Positions 37,575 to 46,961 of a stretch of 64,000 nucleotides of DNA are shown here, piece after piece. Position numbers and translations under genes: made by a program. Within the stretch, counting starts at the first letter, position 1. Every line of letters starts with the position of its first letter. This stretch comes from Liriodendron chinense (Eukaryota; Streptophyta; Magnoliopsida; Magnoliales; Magnoliaceae). The notes under the pieces were generated by a model. The model was not told where the DNA came from, searched no databases, and was given only the letters and a program-made list of their open reading frames with translations. Location of the stretch: NCBI GenBank assembly GCA_003013855.2, contig ML058433.1, forward strand, positions 7,625,966-7,689,965, written 5' to 3'.

Positions 37575-39009
37575 GATGATCCTTACTTGCAATATCTATG
37601 CCCAGGAAAATCTGAATGGAGACATATTTTTTCTGATAAATATGATGATGTCTCCTCCTATACATGTGGTGAAAACAGTAAGGAACCCGCTGGAATTCCT
37701 TTTTGGGATTTCGAGTGGCTCATCTCGATCATTCACACACATGTACATTGTAAAGCGGGATATTGGATGACGTTACTGAAAAACCTTTTGATCTATCTAA
37801 TGATTCTGCTTGACTTTATGCTTTTGGATGAGTTGTTGGGATTGACCTCCTAGTCTGACGGAGGATTATTTGTTAGAATGCTTTCCCATTAGGATTTGCT
37901 TTGATAGTTGATTTAGTTGTGAAGTAATCCATCTCCAAAAGCTAATCTTGCCATGGAATATATACTTCAGGTGATATCTCTCTTTCTCACTCTCCTTGGC
38001 TTTATGTCATTGCTCTCATGTCATGCATATTGCATATTTTATTACATTGAGGACAATGTAAAGTTTTGGTTGGGGGGTGAGAGATTCCTTAGATGATGAA
38101 TCTGCTAGCTTTTGTGACATTTCGAGCAATAAATGTAGAAATTTTTTTATTTAAATTTTTCTAAATTTCAAAACTCTTTTGGAAAACTTTGATTCTATGC
38201 ATTCAAGATGATATGAGTATAAGAGAAGGAGATACGAAGTGAGCGATGTTGCAAGCTTTGAACTTCTCTTAATATAATAGTTTTATATGTGAATTCACCT
38301 ATTTTTATGATTGATAAAAAATTTGAACACCTTTTGCACCTAGTTCACATTACACGATTTTCATGATTTGAAAAGATTATGTGATTTGTGGATTAGCTAG
38401 ACTTGGATTCGAGGTATTGAGAAACCAAGCCGGGGTACTTTGTCCATCCTTGTCCATGGAAAAATAAGGAAAGATATGGATTTTCAAAAATCCTATCTAA
38501 TTTAAAAGAAAAAGGAAAGAAATGATGAAATCGGGAAGGAAAGAAAAAATGGTGGAAAATTCCGATTAGGGCTACCTACTACCAACCGGGGGATGGTCTA
38601 CCCGTAAACAAAGCCGGAAATGGGACGTAGTGTGAAAGTCGTCGGAAGGACGGTAAGGCAAATTCCTGTCATAGGCTTGTTGTTGCTCTAAACACCTTGA
38701 GATCTATAGTTTAGTTGATCTATGAAGAAGATAATCCCAGAAACTCATGAGATGAACCTTCACTATGCACACTGGGTTGAACTTGTTCAAATTCTTCTAT
38801 TTATCAATCAATCAGCGGGAATTTCATATAAACACTTATTATATTCTGAGAGTTTAAGGTTTCAACCTTTATCACTGAATTTCTCTGGTTTTTACGCTTA
38901 TGTGTCTTGGAATGTATAGAAGAATAGTTTCTAGAGGAGAGTTGGGTTTTGGAGAATGAAACTTGTTTCACACATGTTTTGCTCGGGACTAGCAAAGTGC
39001 TTGTTACAC
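37575..39009 (+). other. 3' untranslated region of element E, collinear with that of element G
   Basis: It holds the ACATTGAGGACAATGTAAAG...GTTGGGGGGTGAG block typical downstream of Athila pol, and a conserved stretch CTACTACCAACCGGGGGATGG (38574) that recurs as reverse complement near 43236. Small frames at 37576-37853 have no recognised domain. It breaks off at GGACTAGCAAAGTGCTTGTT just before the truncated 3' LTR. Confidence 0.7.
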
Positions 39010-40387
39010 ATGGCCAAAGAAGCCTGACCGGTCAAGACCGGTCGGCCACTCACTACCTGCCAAAGGAAGCCAGTCCGACCGGTCATGACCGGTCGGCCAC
39101 TCACTACCTGCCAAAGGAAGCCAGTCCGACCGGTCATGACCGGTCGGCCATAGTTGCTGGCTTAAAGAGATTCACCGTCCGACCGGTCATGACCGGTCGG
39201 GCATAGCTGCTGGACTGGTTGCAAGTGAAGTCCGACCGGTCATGACCAGTCGGCCATGCGTAACAAGCACTTTCTAAATCAGGATTCCAGATTTCTCTGC
39301 GCAATTGCGTAGTTTTGCGCGAAATCTGGAGTTCTCTTGCGAAAAGGACACCTCCAAGCTATAAAAGGATGTATTCCCTTCATACCAAAGGAGGCTAGGA
39401 CGTGGGGATTGCTCAGGAGACGGATTCGACTTCGGATTTCTAGTTTTCTTCCTGTTTTAGTTATTTTTTATGTTTTTAGAGGCTTCTAGTTCAAGGATGT
39501 TAGAGATGAACTAAAACCTCTTAGCTAGGGCTAAGAGGTGAAGCTTTTGATTCGTTTTTTATGGATTGATGCAACCTAGGTTTCCTTTTGTGTTTTAATT
39601 GATGAATTTTAGTTCTATATGAGTTTAAATCAAGTACTAGGTTGGCTTTTACTTTGATCTCTTGATGACTCCGGGCTCATGTGATTCTTAGTGATCCTAA
39701 CTTAGTATCTTAGCTAGCATTGTTTATGCTTGTGTAGTTCATTGATCTACCATCGACTCCGGGCATGGTAGACGCTTTGACTGCCTTGTATGCAATGGCC
39801 TGATTTTCATGTGGGAACTCATTCAACTAAAGTTCTTATCTTTTGTTATATAATCTGAAATAGTTGTTTATTGATTGATTTTGATTTAATTAGAGTTCTA
39901 ATCATGAGTTGTAATCAAGTCTAGTGACAGGATTTGGTGAAAGCTATGATTATGAATCTCAACTAGATTAGAAAGAGGCTTGGCCTATACAATTGAGTAT
40001 GCCCAAGGCCTGAGTGTTATTGTGGGAATCAAATCAGTTAATAAGCACTTGTTTTAGATAATTGTTGATTGAACCGCTCTATATTCCAATTGGATAGAGA
40101 AAGGAATTCGATTCCGATTGAGTTATAAGAGACCTAGTTGTGTTGATGCATTGAAACCTATCAAAAGTGGATCCTTGGCGCTCTAGTGCCTTTTTAGATT
40201 GAAATTACCTTACCCATTCACTGTTTAAACCCAAATTACTATTTCCAGCTTTAGTGCTTAATAGGATCTTAATTATTAGTTGTTTTAGTTAAATTCTGAG
40301 AATACCCATTCATAAATCTCTGTGGGAACGATACTCGGTCTTTCCGAATTATTAGTACTTCGCAACCCTACACTTGGGGAGCGAACA
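39010..40387 (+). repeat. 3' LTR of element E, 5'-truncated
   Basis: It joins the internal region at ATGGCCAAAGAAGCC, equivalent to base ~310 of the 5' LTR, and ends at GAGCGAACA. One 51-bp unit with a palindrome is duplicated (39049-39099, 39100-39150) relative to the 5' LTR. Confidence 0.9.
39024..39254 (+). repeat. GACCGGTC palindrome array, 3' LTR of element E
   Basis: Same array as in the 5' LTR (its first palindrome lost with the truncation) plus one extra 51-bp unit. Perfect arms CCGACCGGTC/GACCGGTCGG occur in the duplicated units. Confidence 0.95.
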
Positions 40388-40392
40388 AATTG

Positions 40393-40564
40393 CATAGGTC
40401 AGTCCCAATTCCAATAGGCTCAGATCACAATCATAACCATCCTCAAGTCCTGTCACAAGACAAGGCTAGATTATGATTTGAACTTGATTTAAATCACATG
40501 CACAGTCCCACATAGCACATAATTTCAGAAAAGTAGAACTTTGGTAGGAAGTTCCCACATGAAG
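40393..40564 (-). repeat. LTR D of element G, second piece
   Basis: Continues LTR D (CATAGGTCAGTCCC...) after element E up to the TGAAG duplication of solo LTR F; it matches 19749-19925 in solo LTR C. Confidence 0.88.
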
Positions 40565-41782
40565 TGTTCGCTCGCCTCAAGTGTAAGGCTGCGATGTAGT
40601 AATAAATCTCAGTAAGACCGAGGTCAATCCACAGGGAAAGAGGTAAACAATTCCAACTAATCTAATAACTAGAATCTAAGAAGTTTAGGAAAATAGTTTT
40701 TCACATGAAATAGGAAAATCTGAAAATAAGAAGAACTAGAGCATCAAGGATCCACTTGTAGTAGTCCAATGCCAATCCATTCATCCAAGTACAACACAAT
40801 TAGAATCAAAGTCCTATCTCTCATCTAATTGGAGGATATAACATTCAAGCACAAACAGTCCCACTTAAATCTGAAAATCAGATTTCTAGTTCTAATGAAG
40901 CACATAGAACTTGAACTTGTAACCTTCAGAGTAACAGTCATGCCAAGAGACTATGGCTTGCTCAAGGGTTACTACAATTCGAATTCAAACAACCCAATCA
41001 TGGTAATCTCAGAGAATTGCAAGGAACTTATGTCCGGAGTACACAAACTCTCACAAAACTTCTAAAAAAATAAACTTTATTCAAACTAGAACTTTGAAAA
41101 TCCATAAATAAGTAAAGGGTACTTGAAGGAACGAATTAAAGCATTGAAACAAACTGCAAACTTCACCTCTTAGCTCTAGCTAAGAGGTTAGCTAGAAGAA
41201 AACATTAAAAACTAGAAACTGGAACTAGAAGAAGAAGAAAACTAGTTGTAGGAGGCTAGGAAGCCTCCTAGGTCTTGATCTCTTTGCTCCCCACGTTGCT
41301 AGATGCCTTAGGAAGAGAGTGGAGGTGGCCTTTTATAAGAGAAATCCCGCACCAACTTGGAAACTTCAAGAATCCACGGAGTCCTCTCGCAATTTGGAAA
41401 CTTGGCCATGAAAATCAGAGTTTCTGGAGCACCTTCGACCTGTCTGGCGACCGGTCTAGGGACCAGTCTAAGAAGAAAAAACAGCCCAAAAATTACACTG
41501 TAGACCTGTCTGGCGACCGGTCTATAGACAGGTCTAAGGCAAAAAAATCAGATTTTCTTCTTTATCTCTTCTCTTTCTTTCTTGCTTCTTTCCTCCACCT
41601 TTTGGCACTTGTTCTATTGATCTTCAATGCATACAAAGTGACTCTTTTAACCATGAATTGGTGAAATCTTCCTCTCATTCCTATAATCACAAAAACATGT
41701 ATTAGATTAGTCTTTAAACATGAAAACCATGCATATAATGTGATGTAATGAGTCGGCAAATGTATAAATTGGAGGCTCAACA
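40565..41782 (-). mobile_element. Solo LTR F, Athila type, TSD TGAAG
   Basis: Plus strand from TGTTCGCTCGCCTCAAGTG to ...GGAGGCTCAACA. Perfect TGAAG duplications (40560-40564, 41783-41787) inside LTR D. Its left part is very similar to solo LTR A. Its GACCGGTC cluster (41437-41540) is a variant form with GACCTGTCTGGCGACCGGTC. Confidence 0.95.
41437..41540 (-). repeat. Variant GACCGGTC cluster in LTR F
   Basis: Two units of GACCTGTC-TGGC-GACCGGTC followed by GACCAGTC or GACAGGTC; the arms differ from LTR E but the central GACCGGTC is kept. Confidence 0.85.
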
Positions 41783-41787
41783 TGAAG

Positions 41788-42809
41788 ATCATAGTACTAA
41801 AGCGTACTCCAATTCCTCGGATCATACAGGTCTAGACTAACACAAAGCAATTAAGAACTTAAGTAATTCTCCCAAACATCCATGAGTCATCATAAGACTA
41901 AGAAAAACTACTTAGAACTTGTATAAACTTCAAACCATTGTTCATAAACATGAAATTCAATCTTAAAACCAACTTAAAACGAATTAAAACATCTTAGATT
42001 CACTACAAGCTTCACCTCTTAGCCCTAGCTAAGAGGTTTAGCCGTTCATGATCCAAGGAAACATGAAACAACTAAGAAAAACATAAAACAGTAAAACAAA
42101 CTAGAAGGAGTTGTGGAACTCCGAAATCCACTTCCGCCGCCTCCAACCTTGCTTAAACTCTTCTAAGATACCCTAGGAACGATCCCTAGGTGTCCTTTTA
42201 TAATGGGGAGGCTTCGCAACCTCGAAAACTTCCGGATTTTGCGTAAGAGTACACAGTGCGCAGAGAATTTTGGGACTTGTAGAACACGTTTCGTTACGTA
42301 GGCGACCGGTCGCAGTGGCTGGACCACCAGTCACAGATACTGGACAACCGGTCTCAAAACGGTCAAAAAGTGTCCAGTGAGTTTCGGGGATTTTCAACCC
42401 AGAAAAATAATTTAAGGACTGGTCGCACGACCGGTCGCAGAAGTGGACGACCGGTCGCACGACCGGTCGTGAACAGTCCAGAGAGTTGTGGCCTCTGGGT
42501 CTCCTCTGTTGCATGTGCGGACCGGTCGGACGACCGGTCCTTGACCTTGGATGACCGGTCGGACAACCGGTCGTGGGCACCTTATTCTGCTTTCTTTCTT
42601 CTTTTCTCTGACTTCTTTCTTTCATTCTTTGACGCTTAGCCTTATGGTCTTCAATGCTTGTAATTAGCCTCTTTAAGTCTTCAATTGGTAAATCCTCTCT
42701 CTTATTCCTACAAACACAAATCTATGCATTAGATTGGTCTTTAAATCATGGAACCATGCATAATGAGTGATGAATTGGGGTTAGAATATGCACAATTAAG
42801 AGCTCAACA
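41788..42809 (-). repeat. LTR D of element G, third piece
   Basis: From ATCATAGTAC to ...TTAAGAGCTCAACA; it matches 19926-21510 of solo LTR C at both ends. GACCGGTC half-sites cluster at 42301-42574, upstream of the minus-strand promoter box TTTTATAA near 42198. Confidence 0.9.
42301..42574 (-). repeat. GACCGGTC cluster in LTR D
   Basis: Direct and inverted half-sites, such as GACCGGTCG-CA-CGACCGGTC and GACCGGTCG-GA-CGACCGGTC. Spacer sequence differs from other LTRs while GACCGGTC is kept. Confidence 0.9.
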
Positions 42810-43945
42810 CACCCCCTAACCAGCATTTTGCTAGTCCAAATCAAAACATGCGTGAAACCAATTCCATTCTCCAAAATCCAACTCTCCTTTAGAAACTATT
42901 CTTCTATACATCCCAAGATACATAAGTGTAAGAGTTAGAGAAATTAGGTGATAGAGGTTGAAACTGTAAACTCTCAAAACATAATAAGCACCCATATGAA
43001 ATTCCCGCTGATTAGTTGACAAATAGAAGAACTTGAACAAATTCAATCTAGTGTGCATAGTGAAAATTCTTTTCATGAGTTTCCAGGGTTATCTTCTTCA
43101 TAAATCAACTAAACTATGGATCTCAAGGTATATAGAGCAACAACAAGCCAATGACGGGAATTTGCCTTACTGTCCTTCCGACAACTTTCACACTACGTCC
43201 CATTTTCGGCTTTGGTTACGGGTAGACCATCCCCCGGTTGGTAGTAGATAGCCCTAATCGGAATTTTCCACCATTTTTCCATCATTCCCAATTTCATCCT
43301 TCCTTTTCCTTTTTCTTTTAAATTAGATAGGATTTTTAGAAATCCATATCTTTCGTTATTTTCCCATGGACAAGGATGGACAAAGTACCCCGGCTTGATG
43401 TCTTAACACCTTGAATCAAAATCTAACTAATCCACAAATCACATAATCCCTTCAACCCGTGAAAATCGTGTAATGTGAACTAGGTGTAAGAGTGTTCAAA
43501 TTTTCTATCAATCACAAAAATAGGGGAATTCACATATAAAACCATTATGTTATGAGAAATTCAAAACTTGCAACCTCACTCACTTCATATCTCCTCCTCT
43601 TATGCTCATATCATCTTGAATGCATAGAAACAAAGTTTTCCAAATGAGTTTTGAATTTTAGGAAAATTGAAAAAATTTCTACATAATTGCTCGAAATGTT
43701 ACAAAACGCTGGATTCATCCAAGTGACCCTACACCCCCCAACCAAATCTTGTATTGTCCTCAATGTAAAAGATGTGCAATAAGCAAAACATGAGAGAAAT
43801 TTGAAAATAAAAGGGAGTGAGGAATGAAAATACCTGAAAAAGTGAAAAGTGGAATTCTTCCTCCTTCTAACAATCCTAAGCAAAAGTAAACAAAAGCAAC
43901 AAAATCCTAATCCTAACTACTCTATACCTCCATCAGACTAGGAGA
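42810..43945 (-). other. 3' untranslated region and polypurine tract of element G
   Basis: Minus-strand polypurine tract GTTAGGGGGTG next to LTR D. It includes the TTACATTGAGGACAATAC...GGTTGGGGGGTG block (about 43725-43770) and the conserved segment at 43148-43262. No envelope-like frame is visible. Confidence 0.75.
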
Positions 43946-45138
43946 TCAATCATCCTGGTAGACAGGATCAGTCAGAGGTATGGACATACCTTCTGAAGGA
44001 AATTTCTCAAAGAACGGCTTTAATCGTTGCCCATTCGCCTTAAAAATGTTGTCGTTCCTTGGATTTAACAACTCGACAGTCCCATATGGATAGACAGTTT
44101 GCACAATGTAGGGACCGGTCCATCGAGATCTCAATTTTCTGGAAAATAAATGTAGGCGGGAATTATACAGAAGGACTTTTTGATTGATCGTGAATGTCTT
44201 ACGAAGAATGTTTTTATCATGGAATATCTTTGTCTTGTCCTTGTAAATTCTCGCATTCTCATATGCTTCATTCCGGATTTCTGCAAGTTCACTCAATTGT
44301 AGTTTGCGCAACGAGCTTGCCTTGTCAGAATCAAAATTCATTTTCTTAATTGCCCAATATGCCCTATGTTCTAACTCCACAGGCAAGTGACAAGCCTTCC
44401 CATAGACAAGTCTATAAGGAGACATTCCAATAGGGGTCTTAAAAGCAGTACGGTAGGCCCAAAGCTCATCGGTAAGCCGAAGCGACCAATCCTTGCGATC
44501 GGGGTTCACCGTTTTCTCCAAAATGTGTTTAATCTCCCCATTGGATATCTCAGCTGGCCCACTCGTTTGTGGGTGATAGGGAGTGCTCACTTTGTGTGTT
44601 ACGCCATATTTCTTCATTAAGGTTTCAAATGGGCGATTACAAAAGTGAGACCCTCCATCACTGATGATGACTCGAGGTGTACCAAACCAGGAAAGAATAT
44701 TTTCTTTTAAGAAGCGAATGACCGTTTTATGGTCATTATTCCGGCAAGGGATGGCCTCGACCCATTTGGATACATAGTCAACGGCAAGCAAGATGTATGT
44801 GTTTCCAAAAGAAGATGGGAATGGACCCATGAAATCGATGCCCTAACAATAAAAAATTTCGATTATTAAGATGGGATTGAGTGGCATCATATTTCTACGG
44901 GAGATTCCTCCCAATTTCTGACAAGGTTCACATGTTTTGCAAAACTCATGTGTGTCTTTGAACATAGTGGGCCAATAAAACCCACATTGCAGAATTTTTG
45001 TTGTGGTCTTTTTAGCCGAAAAGTGGCCACCACATGCCTGAGAATGATAGAAGGAGATGATACTTTGTTGCTCATCATCTAGGACACATCTCCTTATGAT
45101 TTGATTTGGACAATACTTGAATAAGTATGGGTCATCCC
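43946..45138 (-). pseudogene. Integrase of element G (Athila), 5' part cut off, one nonsense codon
   Basis: From the Tat insertion point it reads a zinc-binding HHCC region (YHSQACGGHF ... CKTCEPCQKLG), then the DDE core with AVDYVSKWVEA, ISDGGSHF and EISNGEIKHILEK, a downstream W-x-G-P-Y segment (RSRWTGPYIVQTVYPYG) and a stop at 43946. A TAG at 44843-44845 replaces what is normally a tryptophan just before GIDFMGPF. Integrase inserts the cDNA into the genome. Reverse transcriptase should lie upstream, beyond the 3' end of the Tat element. Confidence 0.92.
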
Positions 45139-45361
45139 TGTAGACACCCCACCTTCGGCTACACTGTTGGTAGAGATAGCTGGTTGAACGGAGGACCATA
45201 CCCCCAAATCCCAAGTCCAAACTCAGCCAAACTCACCCTTGTAAGCCCCATTCCATAGCCCAGTTCAAGCCTGAACCCAGTCAACCCAGTCCTAAAAACC
45301 ACCCTGAAAAACCCCCCAGAAGAAAAGCCAGTCAAAAAGACCCAAAAAAAAGTCAAACTCA

Positions 45362-45512
45362 CTGAGTCAACCCGCTGAGTTAACCCGCTGAGTCAACCCG
45401 TCGAGTCAACCCGTCGAGTCAAAACACCGAGTCAACCCGTCGAGTCAACCCGTCGAGTCAAACCACCGAGTCGACCCGTTGAGTCAACTCACTGAGTCGA
45501 CCAGCGAGTCCA
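45362..45512 (+). repeat. GAGTCAACCCG minisatellite in U3
   Basis: About eleven 13- to 15-bp units (T/C)GAGTCAACCCG(C/T), some with TGAGTCA, which is a GCN4/AP-1-like bZIP site. The array ends about 110 bp before the TATA box. Confidence 0.9.
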
Positions 45513-45566
45513 ACAGCAGCCCCGAGGGAACGGCCGTACTCGCTGGAAACCGAGGAGTGGCCGTAC

Positions 45567-45589
45567 GGGCGGCCCATGGCAGGCCGCCC
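45567..45589 (+). promoter_or_regulatory. GC-rich inverted repeat, copy 1
   Basis: GGGCGGCC and GGCCGCCC around the 7-base centre CATGGCA, 33 bp before the TATA box. Related copies lie at 59219-59241 and 63768-63790. Confidence 0.85.
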
Positions 45590-45622
45590 GGAAAAAATTA
45601 CGAGAGTGCCCCTCTCTGCTGC

Positions 45623-45630
45623 TATAAATA
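45623..45630 (+). promoter_or_regulatory. TATA box of element T
   Basis: TATAAATA followed by CCCCC, shared in form with element 1 at 9166. Confidence 0.85.
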
Positions 45631-45940
45631 CCCCCCTCTCCTTCTCATTTCAACAATCCATTCGAAGCCCATTCAGCCCGAGTGCGATCCAAGTCCCCTT
45701 TCCCCTTTAGCCCATTTTTCCACCAAGGAGAGCCCGAGTGAGGAGAGTCTAGCCCTGGTCCAGCCCAGCCTGACCACTGGTCCAAGCCTCCCAAGCCATC
45801 CAAGTCCTGATCCAGCCACTCGAAGCCAACCCTTGCGACACCTCCGTCCATCCAGCTACTCTTTTTCCAGCATCATCTCATTCGCATCTAGCATAAGTGC
45901 AACATTTACTTTTCTTCCAACCCCCCTGCTTCACTACTAG

Positions 45941-46225
45941 CACCTTGATCCGTCAAGTACACATGCATATGTCTTTATATTAAGCACCTGTCAGTTCGAG
46001 CGTATGCTCTGGGCTTGCCCGTTGTTGGAACCTGCCCATCAGAAACTCTTACTGTTCAGACCTGCATTCATGCTTCACCATAAAACACCTTGATCATTCA
46101 AGCACACTGCATACGTCTTACATTAAGCACCTGTCAGTTCGAGCGTACGCTCTGGGCTTGCCCGTTGTTGGAACCTGCCCATCAGAAACTCTTACTGTTC
46201 AGACCCGCATTCATGCATCATGTCA
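45941..46225 (+). repeat. 145-bp tandem duplication in the LTR
   Basis: Two units start at 45941 and 46086 (CACCTTGATC). Both hold AAGCACCTGTCAGTTCGAGC and GGAACCTGCCCATCAGAAAC. An AGCGTACGCT palindrome is perfect in unit 2 and has one change in unit 1. Confidence 0.92.
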
Positions 46226-46673
46226 TACATGAGAATATACGAGGATTAAACTAGACTTTCAAGTATCCGATCGATTCTGTGAAGTAGAGACCGTACTTCG
46301 GTACGGGCAGTGTGTGGGGTGCTTAACCTCTTCCCACCCTGTAACCGTGATCCCTTACCTTGAATCTCTGACCGCAGATCAACAGGAGTCATTTTAGAGG
46401 AAGGAATCTTCGGATTCCCTTCTCTAACGTTTCTACGGGGTCTAGCCGACTGTAGATTCGAAGTAATTGGCTAGTGGCGACTCTGGTCTTATATAAACTC
46501 ACTTAAACACATCCAGCTCAATACGACAACCAAACAAAGCCCTCGAGAACGAGGCAAGCCAGTGGCACAAACGGCGATTTCGCACGCACGCACTTCTTCT
46601 TCTTCTTCTTCCGAAAGGAAAGGGAGAACGACGTCGTGTGGGAGCGCGGAAAAATCGGCGAGGGTCCACAGAA

Positions 46674-46691
46674 TGGCGACTCCGCTGGGGA
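46674..46691 (+). other. Primer-binding site of element T, tRNA-Arg type
   Basis: TGGCGACTCCGCTGGGGA, complementary to the 3' end of a plant tRNA-Arg; three bases after the LTR. Confidence 0.92.
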
Positions 46692-46961
46692 GTAGCTAGT
46701 CCCACTAGTCGTGATCCAACTTGAAAACAGAATCCTTCCCGTACTTGAAAGTCATTAATCCTCATACAATCTCATCTGCATAGCATTCTACCCAAACCCA
46801 AACACAAAAAAAATAGAAAATTCCAAAACCAAAAAAAAATAGAAAATCCCAAAACCCAAAAAGAGTAGGGTACAGTCCTCACCATTGCGCCTCCTCGGGC
46901 TCAACGTACGCGGAGACAACTTCCCTTCCGCAGCATAATCCGCACTCGGGCTCAGCAAGCC

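Larger units (their letters stand above)
32734..40387 (+). mobile_element. Element E: Athila-lineage, gag-pro only, TSD AATTG
   Basis: Two LTRs, tRNA-Asp primer site, one gag-protease frame, then a 3' region that is collinear with element G (43945-42810). Reverse transcriptase, RNase H and integrase are absent, so it is non-autonomous. AATTG at 32729-32733 and 40388-40392 is a perfect target duplication inside LTR D. The first ~310 bp of the 3' LTR and the polypurine tract are missing. LTRs are nearly identical elsewhere, so insertion is young relative to the others. Confidence 0.93.
32348..45138 (-). mobile_element. Athila-lineage element G, minus strand, interrupted three times
   Basis: Its 3' LTR lies at 32348-42809 in three pieces, split by element E and solo LTR F. 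Next to it is the polypurine tract (minus GTTAGGGGGTG, 42810-42820), then a long 3' untranslated region and integrase. At 45138 the large Tat element has inserted in the integrase gene. The remaining pol, gag and 5' LTR should lie beyond the window. Confidence 0.85.
45139..46670 (+). repeat. 5' LTR of element T (1532 bp)
   Basis: TGTAGACACC...GGGTCCACA, three bases before the primer site. It holds a GAGTCAAC minisatellite, a GC-rich stem, a TATA box and a 145-bp tandem duplication. A primer-site-like TGGCGACTCTGG occurs inside it at about 46475. Confidence 0.88.

Noticed and set aside
37576..37853. Small hydrophobic protein after the element E protease
   Set aside because: Two overlapping short frames in different phases, no start context or family; probably remnant of untranslated DNA.
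42810..43945. Envelope-like gene of the Athila element
   Set aside because: Some Athila elements carry one after integrase, but no frame of adequate length or with signal and membrane segments is present here.
45479..45940. 153-codon frame in the element T LTR
   Set aside because: It crosses the minisatellite, the GC-rich repeat and the TATA box, so it is promoter DNA read by chance.
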